NCBI RefSeq assembly: GCF_001590985.1
Contig: NZ_BCTX01000010.1
Coordinates: 24,711-88,710, forward strand
Direction: 5' to 3'
Length of the DNA stretch: 64,000 bases
Source of the DNA: Novosphingobium naphthalenivorans NBRC 102051
GTDB taxonomy: Bacteria; Pseudomonadota; Alphaproteobacteria; Sphingomonadales; Sphingomonadaceae
Shown piece by piece: positions 43,430-51,964 of the stretch; positions within the stretch are counted from its first letter, which is position 1; the number at the start of each line of letters is the position of its first letter. A program made the translations under genes and the position numbers. Below the pieces are notes generated by a model that saw only the letters and a program-made list of their open reading frames with translations, was not told the origin of the DNA and made no database searches.

Positions 43430-46036
43430 TTAGAAGGTGATCCCGGCCCGAAGGTAATAGGTGCCACCCGCAAGCCCCATCGGCGACGTCGTCGGGTACT
43501 TCGACCCCAGGATGCCGCGATAGGGGTTCAGATCGGGGCGATTGTCGAAGATGTCGGTCGCACCGATCGCGATGTCGAGGTTCTCCAGCGGCTTGAAGCC
43601 CACTTCGGCGTCGAACGTGATCTCCGAGCCCGGATCGAAGCGTAGCCCAAGCGAGTTGACGTGCAGCTCGGTGTACTTGCCGTAGTAATTCATACGGACA
43701 AGGCCGTGCCAACGCTCGCTGGTGTGCGTTATCGTGGCATTGCCACGCCAGCGCGGCAGCATCTTCTCAAGCTGGATCACCCGTCCTTCGTCCAGCAATT
43801 CGTTGGGATCGGTGGGATCGTAGGACGTCACTTCGTTCTTCGTGTAGTTCATCGCGGCGCTGAACGCCGTCTGCCCGGCAGGAATGAAGTTCAGCGGGAC
43901 CGTCGCAACGACATCGACGCCCTGGGTGGTCGAGGAGAAGTCGTTGGTGAAGAACTTGAACGTGCCGATCTGACTGGCGAAGGCATAGCCTTGGGCAATC
44001 AGTTCCGCGCGCTGCGTGTCGGTCAGCGAATAGCTTTGCGACTGCGTCAGGCGGTTCTTCATCTTGATGTTGAAGTAGTCGATCGTGACATTCAGCCAGG
44101 GCTTGTCAAAAACAAGACCCGCACTGAAGCTCTTCGAAGTCTCCGGCTTCAGTTTCTGGCCACCTACGGCCAGCGCGATAGGATTGTCGGCCGGAATAAT
44201 GCCGGTCTGGACGAGCGTGCCATCGGCGGTCAGCTGCTGACCAAGGCCGGTGTAAGCCTGCTGGCCAGGGCTGGGTGCATGGAAACCGGTCGCATAAGTC
44301 GAGCGGATACCCAGGCTGTCGGTCACATGGAACAGACCCGAAATCTTGTACGTGACCTTGTCGCCGAAGTCGCTGAAACTCTCGTAACGGGCAGCAAGAC
44401 CGAGATCGAGCTGCTCGATCGGATTCGTCTCAAGGTCCAGATAGAACGACCAGTTGTCGCGCGAACGGCTGCCGGCGATGTACGGGGAATAGCCCGCATA
44501 GGCATCTTCGCCGACAGTGAAGCCCTGGCCAGCCAGGACGCCGGCTTCATAGGATGCCGGTTCGCCAGCCTTGACCGTGAACTTTTCCCGGTGCCACTCG
44601 ACGCCTGCGGCAATGTTCAAAGGCGTTGCGAAGCCCACCTCCAGAGGATAGCTGAGGTCGAGATTGGCAACCTGTTCCTGCTGGATGCGTGAACCGTTGT
44701 AGAACTCGGTCGGACTGTCGCTTCCGAGGCTCGGGTTGACCGAGTTGTGCACGTAGATCGACATCTCGTAACGGCTGGCGCCGACACTGAGGTCGTACTT
44801 GAGGTCCGGAAGCAGTTCGCCGCGCAGGCCCACTGTTCCGAATACGGTTTTCACCTTGTTGATGAAGTAGGGACTGTAGCCACCGGGATAGAGGCTGGTC
44901 ATGGTGAAACAGTTCGGGGTTGCGGCGACTGCAGCCAGCCGTGCCGCAGCATCGGCGGAACCGACAGGAATGGCGTCGGCACCGGTGCCCGGACAAGCAA
45001 CGCCATCATCCGGCGTCATGTCGCCCACGAGGTAATTGCCGGCACCATCGGTGAAAACACCGTCCCGGTCCGTCGGGTTGCGATAGAAGAAATCCACACT
45101 CGTCGTGCGGCTGTTATAGCCGCCAAACGTGTAGAGTTCGCCGATGCCGATATCGACGGCGCCGTTCAGGAACAGCTTGATGTTGTCGCGCACCTGCGGC
45201 GTACCGAAGCGGGTCGCCGGATCAGGCACATCGGTGTAACCCGCGGCCTGCAAGGCGGCCGCATCGTCGCGCTGAACGGCGCGGACGGCACGATCCGCGC
45301 TGCTGTATTCTCCGCTGAGCCGCAGGAAGCCGGAATCGCCCAGCGGCACACCATAGGTTCCGGCAATCTGGTAAGTATCGCCATCACCTTCATATGTGCT
45401 GCTGAATTGCGACTGGATCAGCCCGCCCGAGGGAGCGTCATTCATGATGAAATTGACGACACCCGCAATGGCATCGGCACCATATTGCGCCGCCGCGCCA
45501 TCGCGCAGCACCTGCACCTGCTTCAGCGCGATCGAAGGAAGTACCGAAATATCAGGGCTCTGCGAGCCGTCCGAGAGACCACCGGAGAAGCTGGGAATAT
45601 CGGACGACCGGTTGAAACGCTTGCCATTCACCAGGACGAGCGTGTGGTCAGGCGACAGGCCGCGCAGTGTAACCGGCCTGATACCCGCCGAAGTGCCGCT
45701 GATCGGGTTGTCGTTGACGTTGAGCGACGGCACCACGAGGCGCAGCTGGTTTGAAACATCGGGGCTCGGCTGCTGGCTGAGTTCCGCAGCACTGACGATA
45801 TCGACCGGAGCGGGCACGTCGGACGGCGAACGGGCCGCACGGCGCGATCCGGTCACGACAATGGGCGAGCCCGCATCGGCCGTCCCTGCGTCGGAGCTGG
45901 CGGAGGTTGACGCTTCAGATGCGTCCCCGGCGAAGGCCGGCGCGGGCGCCAGCACGGTCGCCACCCCCAGGACGAGTGGGGATGCTGTAGACCACAGATG
46001 CCTGTTGCAAATCGAAAGTCCGCTGCTCAAACGCAT
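43430..46036 (-). CDS. TonB-dependent outer-membrane receptor
   Basis: 868 residues from the ATG at 46036 (GAGGGG 6 bases upstream). Signal peptide ending near APAFA, then a plug domain with a TonB-box-like region (SPIVVTGSR), ALKQVQVLRDGAAAQYGADAIAGVVNFI (the conserved plug segment) and a 22-strand-type barrel ending YYLRAGITF with terminal Phe, as required for barrel assembly. It imports a large or scarce substrate using TonB/ExbBD. Two GTATAC sites lie upstream, so it is likely the uptake channel for the island's substrate rather than a constitutive siderophore receptor. Confidence 0.9.
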   Translation of the reverse strand: MRLSSGLSICNRHLWSTASPLVLGVATVLAPAPAFAGDASEASTSASSDAGTADAGSPIVVTGSRRAARSPSDVPAPVDIVSAAELSQQPSPDVSNQLRLVVPSLNVNDNPISGTSAGIRPVTLRGLSPDHTLVLVNGKRFNRSSDIPSFSGGLSDGSQSPDISVLPSIALKQVQVLRDGAAAQYGADAIAGVVNFIMNDAPSGGLIQSQFSSTYEGDGDTYQIAGTYGVPLGDSGFLRLSGEYSSADRAVRAVQRDDAAALQAAGYTDVPDPATRFGTPQVRDNIKLFLNGAVDIGIGELYTFGGYNSRTTSVDFFYRNPTDRDGVFTDGAGNYLVGDMTPDDGVACPGTGADAIPVGSADAAARLAAVAATPNCFTMTSLYPGGYSPYFINKVKTVFGTVGLRGELLPDLKYDLSVGASRYEMSIYVHNSVNPSLGSDSPTEFYNGSRIQQEQVANLDLSYPLEVGFATPLNIAAGVEWHREKFTVKAGEPASYEAGVLAGQGFTVGEDAYAGYSPYIAGSRSRDNWSFYLDLETNPIEQLDLGLAARYESFSDFGDKVTYKISGLFHVTDSLGIRSTYATGFHAPSPGQQAYTGLGQQLTADGTLVQTGIIPADNPIALAVGGQKLKPETSKSFSAGLVFDKPWLNVTIDYFNIKMKNRLTQSQSYSLTDTQRAELIAQGYAFASQIGTFKFFTNDFSSTTQGVDVVATVPLNFIPAGQTAFSAAMNYTKNEVTSYDPTDPNELLDEGRVIQLEKMLPRWRGNATITHTSERWHGLVRMNYYGKYTELHVNSLGLRFDPGSEITFDAEVGFKPLENLDIAIGATDIFDNRPDLNPYRGILGSKYPTTSPMGLAGGTYYLRAGITF

Positions 46037-46140
46037 GGAATACCCCTCATGAAAGATGTCAGTTTCCAACAGCGCGCACTTTGTATGCGTCGCTGATGCC
46101 GTTTCCTGCGAGCCACGTTCCGCTAGCGAAATCGCATGCG

Positions 46141-46181
46141 GTATACAGTGTGCGATCTGAGACTATGCGAGGTATACTGAT
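46141..46181. promoter_or_regulatory. GTATAC regulon operators C and D (upstream of receptor gene)
   Basis: Two sites 31 bases apart: GTATACAGTG at 46141-46150 and GTATACTGAT at 46172-46181. They lie 105-145 bases upstream of the receptor ATG in the divergent spacer shared with the GlcG-like operon. Confidence 0.55.
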
Positions 46182-46271
46182 TGTCAAGCGCCATTTTACA
46201 GGAGTGTAATGCAGGCCGATTTTCCCGGGTTGTCCGCGCTCCTCCGCCGCTTGACAGCCCCCCGCCACTAG

Positions 46272-46288
46272 TGTGTATACAGTATGTA
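46272..46288. promoter_or_regulatory. GTATAC regulon operator E (upstream of GlcG-like operon)
   Basis: TGTGTATACAGTATGTA at 46272-46288 ends 20 bases before the TTG start of the GlcG-like gene. The same 17 bases occur inverted at 54782-54798 (site F). It contains the perfect palindrome TGTATACA. Confidence 0.6.
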
Positions 46289-46308
46289 GATATAGTGGAG
46301 TACGCCTT

Positions 46309-46779
46309 TTGCTTACGAAAAACGTGCTGAGTCTCGCCGAGGCAGAACTGCTTCTGAATGCCGCACAGGCCAAGTCCGAAGAACTGGGCGGTGCCCATGT
46401 CATCTGCATCGCGGACGATGCCGGCTATCCGATTGCCCTGCGCCGTCTCGACAAGGGCAAGGTGACGAGCGTGCAGATCGCCCAGAACAAGGCTTTCACC
46501 GCAGCCGCGCATCGCCGGGTCACGCATACTTTCACCAATACCTATCCGGGCGAGGAAGCCTGGGGCATCTTCACCCAGCACGATGGCCGCATCACCGTCT
46601 TCGTCGGCGGCTATCCGATCTACGTTGACGGCAAGGTGGTCGGCGGCATCGGCGTTTCCGGTGGCAACGGCGAACAGGACATCGCAGTGTGCGAAGCGGC
46701 GATCGAAGCCTTCGCGGAGCACATGCGCGAGACTGGCGGCGGCAAAGTGACCATCCCCGAAGCGGCCAAGCGCGCATGA
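46309..46779 (+). CDS. GlcG/HbpS-family (heme-degrading fold) protein
   Basis: 156 residues. TTG start at 46309 with GTGGAG at 46295-46300. Single-domain PF03928-type protein: NVLSLAEAELLLNAA, IADDAGYPIALRRLDKG and the Gly-rich core GGYPIYVDGKVVGGIGVSGG. Members are found in glycolate and aromatic catabolic operons and can bind heme or cobalamin; their exact job is often unclear. It is translationally coupled (ATGA) to the aldehyde dehydrogenase. Confidence 0.82.
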   Translation: MLTKNVLSLAEAELLLNAAQAKSEELGGAHVICIADDAGYPIALRRLDKGKVTSVQIAQNKAFTAAAHRRVTHTFTNTYPGEEAWGIFTQHDGRITVFVGGYPIYVDGKVVGGIGVSGGNGEQDIAVCEAAIEAFAEHMRETGGGKVTIPEAAKRA

Positions 46780-48221
46780 GCGAGTACAATTTCGTGGCCG
46801 GCGCCTGGTGTGGCGCCGCAAGCGGCAACACCTACGAGCGGCGGAACCCCGCGCGGGGCGAGGACCTTGTCGGAATCATCCCCCAATCCGGACCGGCCGA
46901 TGTCGAGGCAGCCTGCACGGCTCTCGAAGCCGGATGGCCGAAATGGGCCGCCACGCCCCATGAACGCCGCGTCGAGATTCTCAATCGTGCCGCCGACCTC
47001 ATCCTTGAGCGCGTCGAGACCTATGCCGAAGATCTTACCCGCGAAGAGGGCAAGACGATCGGGGCTTCGCGCATGGAATGGAAACGCGCGGCGGCGAACC
47101 TGCGGCTCTATGCAGGCGAGGCGGTACGCATGCGGGGCGAGACTTACCCTTCAGCCGACGGCCTGGTCTATTCGGTGCGTGCGCCCTTGGGAGTCATTGC
47201 GGTCATCACCCCGTGGAACTTTCCGATCTCGCTGCCTTCCCGCAAGATCGGCCCCGCCCTCGCGACCGGCAACGCCGTCCTGTTCAAACCGTCCGAAGCC
47301 ACGCCGCTGACGGGCCGCAACTTCGTCCAGGTCCTGCTGGATGCAGGCGTGCCGGCTGATGCCATTGCGCTCCTGCAGGGCACCGGGGCAGAGCTGGGAC
47401 AGGCGATCGTAACCGCGCCCCAGGTCAAGGGCGTGACGTTCACCGGATCCTACTCGGTCGGCGCGGCCATCCACGCCGCAGCCGGCCCCGGACGGCGCCT
47501 GCAACTGGAAATGGGCGGCAAGAACGCCTGCATCGTCATGCCCGATGCCGATGTTTCCCGCGCCGCCGCGATCATCGCCCAGGGGGCATTCAACCTCACG
47601 GGGCAGGCGTGCACCGCCACCAGCCGCGCGATCATCGTCGGCGGCAACCACGATGCCATCGTGGCCCGAGTCGCAGAAATCGCCTCGGCCATGGTCGCGG
47701 GCGACGGCTTCGATCCGGCGACCAAGATCGGGCCGGTAGCCACCCGCCCGCAATACGACAAGGTGCGCAAGGCCATCGCCATGGCCCGTGCGGAAGGCCT
47801 CGAACTGGCGCTCGGTTCCGATTCGCTGCCGGATCTCACCGACGAACAGGGCGGTTTCTTCGTAACGCCGACGATCTTTGCCGATGTCCCCGCAAGCTCC
47901 ATGCTGTCACGGGAGGAAATCTTCGGTCCGGTCCTCGCCTTCCACCGTGTCGAGAGCTATGAGGAGGCGGTCGCGCTTGCGAACGCCACCGACTACGGCC
48001 TGGCCGCATCGATCGTCACCAACGACTATGCCACGATCGAGCGCTTCGCGCGCGACATCGATGCCGGCATCGTGAAGATCAACAGCGCAACCGGCGGGGT
48101 TTCCGGTGCCGCACCGTTCGGCGGCATCAAGAATTCCAGCAACCAGACCTACCGTGAACAGGCGGGCCTGGGCGTCATGGACTTCTACACCACGACCCGC
48201 ACGGTATACCTCGCCGCGTGA
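46776..48221 (+). CDS. aldehyde dehydrogenase, 2-oxoglutarate-semialdehyde type
   Basis: 481-residue NAD(P)-dependent dehydrogenase. Motifs: ITPWNFPISLPSRKIGPAL, FTGSYSVG, catalytic Glu in LEMGGKNACIV and catalytic Cys in GQACTATSR. The C-terminal INSATGGVSGAAPFGGIKNSSNQ resembles the GucD/YcbD group that oxidises 2,5-dioxopentanoate to 2-oxoglutarate at the end of hydroxyproline, pentose and glucarate routes. Exact substrate is an inference. Its ATG overlaps the GlcG-like stop and its stop overlaps the TauE-like gene. Confidence 0.85.
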   Translation: MSEYNFVAGAWCGAASGNTYERRNPARGEDLVGIIPQSGPADVEAACTALEAGWPKWAATPHERRVEILNRAADLILERVETYAEDLTREEGKTIGASRMEWKRAAANLRLYAGEAVRMRGETYPSADGLVYSVRAPLGVIAVITPWNFPISLPSRKIGPALATGNAVLFKPSEATPLTGRNFVQVLLDAGVPADAIALLQGTGAELGQAIVTAPQVKGVTFTGSYSVGAAIHAAAGPGRRLQLEMGGKNACIVMPDADVSRAAAIIAQGAFNLTGQACTATSRAIIVGGNHDAIVARVAEIASAMVAGDGFDPATKIGPVATRPQYDKVRKAIAMARAEGLELALGSDSLPDLTDEQGGFFVTPTIFADVPASSMLSREEIFGPVLAFHRVESYEEAVALANATDYGLAASIVTNDYATIERFARDIDAGIVKINSATGGVSGAAPFGGIKNSSNQTYREQAGLGVMDFYTTTRTVYLAA

Positions 48222-48994
48222 GCGCTCTGGGCCAGGCCTTCGCAGACGTTCTCGGCGTGTCGATTGCCGCCACGCCGCAGATCTTCCTGCTCGCCTGCCT
48301 GGCCGTACTGCTCGGCTCGGTAATGCAGGGGTTGAGCGGCGTGGGCCTGGGGCTGGTTGCGGCGCCGGTGGTGATCCTGATCGATCCTTCGATCGGCCCC
48401 GGCCCGCTGCTGGTCCTGGCCATGCTGGTTTCCATGCTGATGCTGCTGCGCCGTCACGGACCGCTGGACCGGCCCGGCCTCGCCCTGACCCTGTCCGGCC
48501 GTGTGGCTGGCTCGCTGGCCGGAGCCGGCGTCTATGCGCTGCTGCCGCTATCCGTCTTCGGCCTCGTCTTCGGACTGCTCATCCTGCTCGGTGTACTGCT
48601 GACGGCCCTGGGTTTTTCAGTCAAGCGGACGCGCGGCAACCTTGTATCGGCAGGTTTCATTTCCGGAGTCATGGGCACGCTCACTTCCGCCGGATCGCCC
48701 GCGATTGCGCTCATCTACCACAAGAGCGACGGCGATACGGCCAAGGCCACATTGGCCGCCTTTTTCTGCGCGAGTTCCGCGATTTCCATTCTGGCGCTGT
48801 TCCTGACCGGCAAGTTCAGCCTGCAGCAGGCATTGGAGAGCCTGCTCTTCGTTCCCGCCATGGTCCTCGGCTTCCTCGTGTCGGGCGTAGTCGCACGCTG
48901 GGTCAGCGCCCGGCAGGTAAGGGCAATGGTGCTGATCGTCGCCGCCCTTTCCGCGACCGCGCTGGTGGCGCGTTCTCTCCTTTTATTGATCTGA
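48218..48994 (+). CDS. TauE/SafE-family membrane transporter
   Basis: 258 residues, about eight helices. Typical first motif GSVMQGLSGVGLGLVAAPVV and second-half repeat GVMGTLTSAGSPAIALIY. The family exports or imports sulfonates, sulfite or other small organic acids. GTG start overlaps the dehydrogenase stop (GTGA), so GlcG-like, dehydrogenase and TauE-like proteins are one operon under site E. Confidence 0.82.
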   Translation: MSALGQAFADVLGVSIAATPQIFLLACLAVLLGSVMQGLSGVGLGLVAAPVVILIDPSIGPGPLLVLAMLVSMLMLLRRHGPLDRPGLALTLSGRVAGSLAGAGVYALLPLSVFGLVFGLLILLGVLLTALGFSVKRTRGNLVSAGFISGVMGTLTSAGSPAIALIYHKSDGDTAKATLAAFFCASSAISILALFLTGKFSLQQALESLLFVPAMVLGFLVSGVVARWVSARQVRAMVLIVAALSATALVARSLLLLI

Positions 48995-49015
48995 ACTTGT
49001 ATTGATCTGAACTCC
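48984..49015 (+). repeat. short tandem duplication at the TauE/SafE gene end
   Basis: TATTGATCTGAACT occurs twice with a 16-base period (48984-48997 and 49000-49013). The first copy encodes the last codons and the stop of the permease. It looks like a recent slippage duplication. Confidence 0.6.
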
Positions 49016-49031
49016 GGCGCTGCCGCCGTCC

Positions 49032-50522
49032 TCACAGCGCCAGTGCCGCTCCCACCGTGCGCGGGTCTGCTGCGATCGTCGCAGCACCGTCCAAAGAACA
49101 GGTGACGATCTGCATGGCCGAGCGCATCGCCCAGCGATCGACCTCGCCAAAGGACGGTGCCCGGTCGCGGAAGGCCTGCCGCGTTGCTTCGTCGAAACCT
49201 TCTTCCAGCAGCACGCCATCATCCGATGGCCGCCATTCCCAGCGCGGTGCGACGACAAGGCGGCCCGCCTCCCGCTGCCCGTTCAGGATGCGTCCGAGCG
49301 TGGCCACGTTCCACGGCATCTGGTTTGTACCCCCCGGTGTCGCGCCCAGCATGCGCGAACCGTCATCGCACAACACGCCCCAGGCATGCAGCGTCGTCGC
49401 CGGCCGTTTGCCCGCCGCGGGAAAGTTGGGATGACCGGGAATGGCGCTAAAGCCTCTTCCTGCACGGTTCGCGAGGATCAGCTGGTATGGCTCCACGACA
49501 AGGCCGCTGCCAAAGCGCGGATAGGAATTGGAATGGACGATGACCACCATCGTCCCCTCCGCATCGACGGCCGAAACCATCGACGTGCCCGAGGGGTCGG
49601 AAAGAGTGTCCCGCCGCCGGGCGATGGCCTCCAGTGCCGCATCGTAGCCATCCACCTGACCGTCTGCCGCGCCGAGACGCGAAACCGCTTCCAGCAGCGA
49701 CGCCCCATGCGTGGGTGCGGGCGTCGCAAAGACGGCGTAACCGTCGCTCGCGGCCCGGGCCGGCGAAATCCACTCGGCTCGGGCAAAGGCGAAGTCCGCT
49801 GCGGTAAGAACGCCGCCAGCCTCCTGCACCCGCTCCACGACATGCTTGCCCACATCGCTCTCGTAGAGAGCCGGCCCATACTCGGCGAAGCGTTCCATCA
49901 GGCGGGCCATGCCCGGAAGCACGATGGTCTGGCCCGGCTCCAGCCCCCTGCCTCCCGGATAGTAGCTTGTGCCTTGCGGATTGAGTCGAAGCACCAGTTC
50001 CCGGCTCTCGTCCGAGAGCACCGCACAGATACGCGCCCAGGCTATGCCGCGGCGGGCAAGGGCAATGGCGGGCCCGGCCAGCGCTTCAAGGCCAAGACGA
50101 CCGCAGCCGGCCAGAGCGGCATAGCCGTGAGGCGCGGCCGGGACGCCAACCGAAAAGGGCCCGGTATCATCAAGCTGCCCAGCGCGAGCGGCTTCCGCAA
50201 GGCCGGCCGGAGCACCGCCGACAGCGATCAGGCATTCCGGTGCTTCCGCGCCGGCCGGCCAGACGATCGCGATCAGGTCGCCTCCCAGCCCGCACTTGGG
50301 CGGAAGCAGAACTGTCTCGGCCAATGCCGCCGCCACCGCCGCGTCATAGGCATTGCCTCCACGCTCGAGAACGCTGGCGCCGATGCGGGCGGCACCGGGC
50401 GCCGCTGCGGCACAGATACCCCACACGCCCCGCGCCTCGCACTGCTCGGCCATGATCGCCTCGGCCCCGGTCTCCCGCCACCGCGCGGCCTTCTGCGCGC
50501 TCGATCCATCGGCTTTCGGCAT
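49032..50522 (-). CDS. gamma-glutamyltransferase-like Ntn hydrolase
   Basis: 496 residues. N-terminal marks of the family: GGNAYDAAVAAALAETVL and GLGGDLIAIV; the nucleophile Thr that starts the small subunit is expected in DPSGTSMVSAVDAEGTMVV, then the YPRFGSGLVVEPYQLILANR and ATPGGTNQ regions. The order fits a precursor cleaved into two subunits. No signal peptide is visible, so it is cytoplasmic, unlike GgtA. Members hydrolyse gamma-glutamyl amides or similar acyl-amides. ATG at 50522 has AGGAA 6 bases upstream; it follows the permease by 8 bases. Short of the usual ~550 residues, mainly in the large subunit. Confidence 0.78.
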   Translation of the reverse strand: MPKADGSSAQKAARWRETGAEAIMAEQCEARGVWGICAAAAPGAARIGASVLERGGNAYDAAVAAALAETVLLPPKCGLGGDLIAIVWPAGAEAPECLIAVGGAPAGLAEAARAGQLDDTGPFSVGVPAAPHGYAALAGCGRLGLEALAGPAIALARRGIAWARICAVLSDESRELVLRLNPQGTSYYPGGRGLEPGQTIVLPGMARLMERFAEYGPALYESDVGKHVVERVQEAGGVLTAADFAFARAEWISPARAASDGYAVFATPAPTHGASLLEAVSRLGAADGQVDGYDAALEAIARRRDTLSDPSGTSMVSAVDAEGTMVVIVHSNSYPRFGSGLVVEPYQLILANRAGRGFSAIPGHPNFPAAGKRPATTLHAWGVLCDDGSRMLGATPGGTNQMPWNVATLGRILNGQREAGRLVVAPRWEWRPSDDGVLLEEGFDEATRQAFRDRAPSFGEVDRWAMRSAMQIVTCSLDGAATIAADPRTVGAALAL

Positions 50523-50530
50523 CGAATTTC

Positions 50531-51964
50531 CTACGTCTGGTTGAGGAGGAGGATCGCGACCACCATGGCGGCACCAAGGCCACCCAGAACGGGCACGAGG
50601 TTACGGCGTACAAGCGCTTCGGGTGAAACCCCGCAGATCCCCGCGACGACGCAAACGCTGGACCAGGGAACCAGCGTTCCGCTCCCCACCCAGATTGTCG
50701 CGATCTGTCCAATCGCGGCAAGCACCGCAACATGCTCGGGTGCGCCGGGCGCCACTGTCGCGCTTAACGCGCCGACGATCGGCAAACCGGCGAAACCCGT
50801 GCCATCGATCCCGCACAGAGCGCCCGCGATGACGATCCCGGCCACGAGCGGAACCGTCCCATGGCCCATCTGGGTTCCCAGCATGCTGCCAAGATCAAGC
50901 ATGTACCCCGGCGTGCCCGGTCCGAGAATCTGAAGCGCGTGCCCGGTGTCTCCAAGCAGGAAGAAGGCATATATGGGCAACACCGGAGCGAACACGCTGA
51001 CAGCGAATGCGACACCGGTGGTAAGGTGCTCGACAACGGTTTCGAGCGCATGATGACCGTCATCGAGCGCGCAGGACAGGATCAGCAACGCCAGGCCGGT
51101 GCCGCCGAGAAAGGCTGTGGCGTCCGCACCGAAGATGGCGCGCGCCGGGTCCGCCAGGTCGCGCCAGGCCAGGGTCAGCGTCACGGTAAAGAGAACCGCA
51201 GGCACCAGTATCGCGAGCAGAAGCGCATGGCGGCCGCGCGCATCAGGCACCGCCTCCAGCCCGTTGAAGGACGAGGTGCTTTCCGCGGGCGCATGGCCGG
51301 CATGCTCTCCCCGCAGCACCGGGATCGCGCCAAGGCCGAGCGCCACGCCTCCGGCAATCAGCGAGAACAGCAAGGTGTAGGGAAATATCGACTGGACCGG
51401 TTCGGTTGCCGCACCCGCGGTGATGCGGGTTGCCGCCTGCAGGACCGGATCCGCCGAAAGCGCCATGCCGTGACCGGCCAGGTTCAGCGCCACGGCTGCG
51501 GAAATGGCCGAGAGGCCAGCCCGTCCCGCGGCCGGCAGCAGGACGGCACCGATCAGTGCGATGGCCGGCGAGGGCCAGAAGAAAGCCGAGGTGATGTACG
51601 TGACGACCGCGAGACTGAGAAACGAGGAACGCGGCCCCTTCATCGTCGCGCGCAGCGGCGCCATCATCAACTGGTTCACACCCTGCGTCTGCAGACTTCG
51701 CAGCAACGCCAGCATCACTGCGATCAGCAGGATCACATCGAACAGTTCGGTCCCGGCCAGCAGCATGGCCCGAAACACGCCCTGCACCGCGAAGATCGAA
51801 TGGTTCAGCAGCCCGCCTCCGGCGTTGCTGGACTGGGCCGCCACCGCCATGATCCCCAGGATCGCGAGAATCGTGACACCGCGGCGGAACAGGAACGCAA
51901 GAACAATGGCAACGACGACCGCAGCGAAAGTCCAGTGCCCTGCGGTCAGCGTCACCGTTGTCAT
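50531..51964 (-). CDS. polytopic permease (ion-transporter superfamily type), copy 2
   Basis: 477 residues, about 12 membrane segments, a paralogue of the permease at 41578: shared FFWPSPAIALIGAVLLPA, LNLAGHGMALSADPVLQAATRI, GALCGIDGTGFAGLPIVGAL and WVGSGTLVPWSSVC. ATG overlaps the reductase stop by one base (TGATG). It may import the substrate or export a product of the diiron-enzyme operon. Confidence 0.7.
   Translation of the reverse strand: MTTVTLTAGHWTFAAVVVAIVLAFLFRRGVTILAILGIMAVAAQSSNAGGGLLNHSIFAVQGVFRAMLLAGTELFDVILLIAVMLALLRSLQTQGVNQLMMAPLRATMKGPRSSFLSLAVVTYITSAFFWPSPAIALIGAVLLPAAGRAGLSAISAAVALNLAGHGMALSADPVLQAATRITAGAATEPVQSIFPYTLLFSLIAGGVALGLGAIPVLRGEHAGHAPAESTSSFNGLEAVPDARGRHALLLAILVPAVLFTVTLTLAWRDLADPARAIFGADATAFLGGTGLALLILSCALDDGHHALETVVEHLTTGVAFAVSVFAPVLPIYAFFLLGDTGHALQILGPGTPGYMLDLGSMLGTQMGHGTVPLVAGIVIAGALCGIDGTGFAGLPIVGALSATVAPGAPEHVAVLAAIGQIATIWVGSGTLVPWSSVCVVAGICGVSPEALVRRNLVPVLGGLGAAMVVAILLLNQT

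Noticed and set aside
48203..48208. GTATAC inside the aldehyde dehydrogenase end
   Set aside because: Within coding sequence and followed by CTC rather than the WGW extension seen at the seven intergenic sites.
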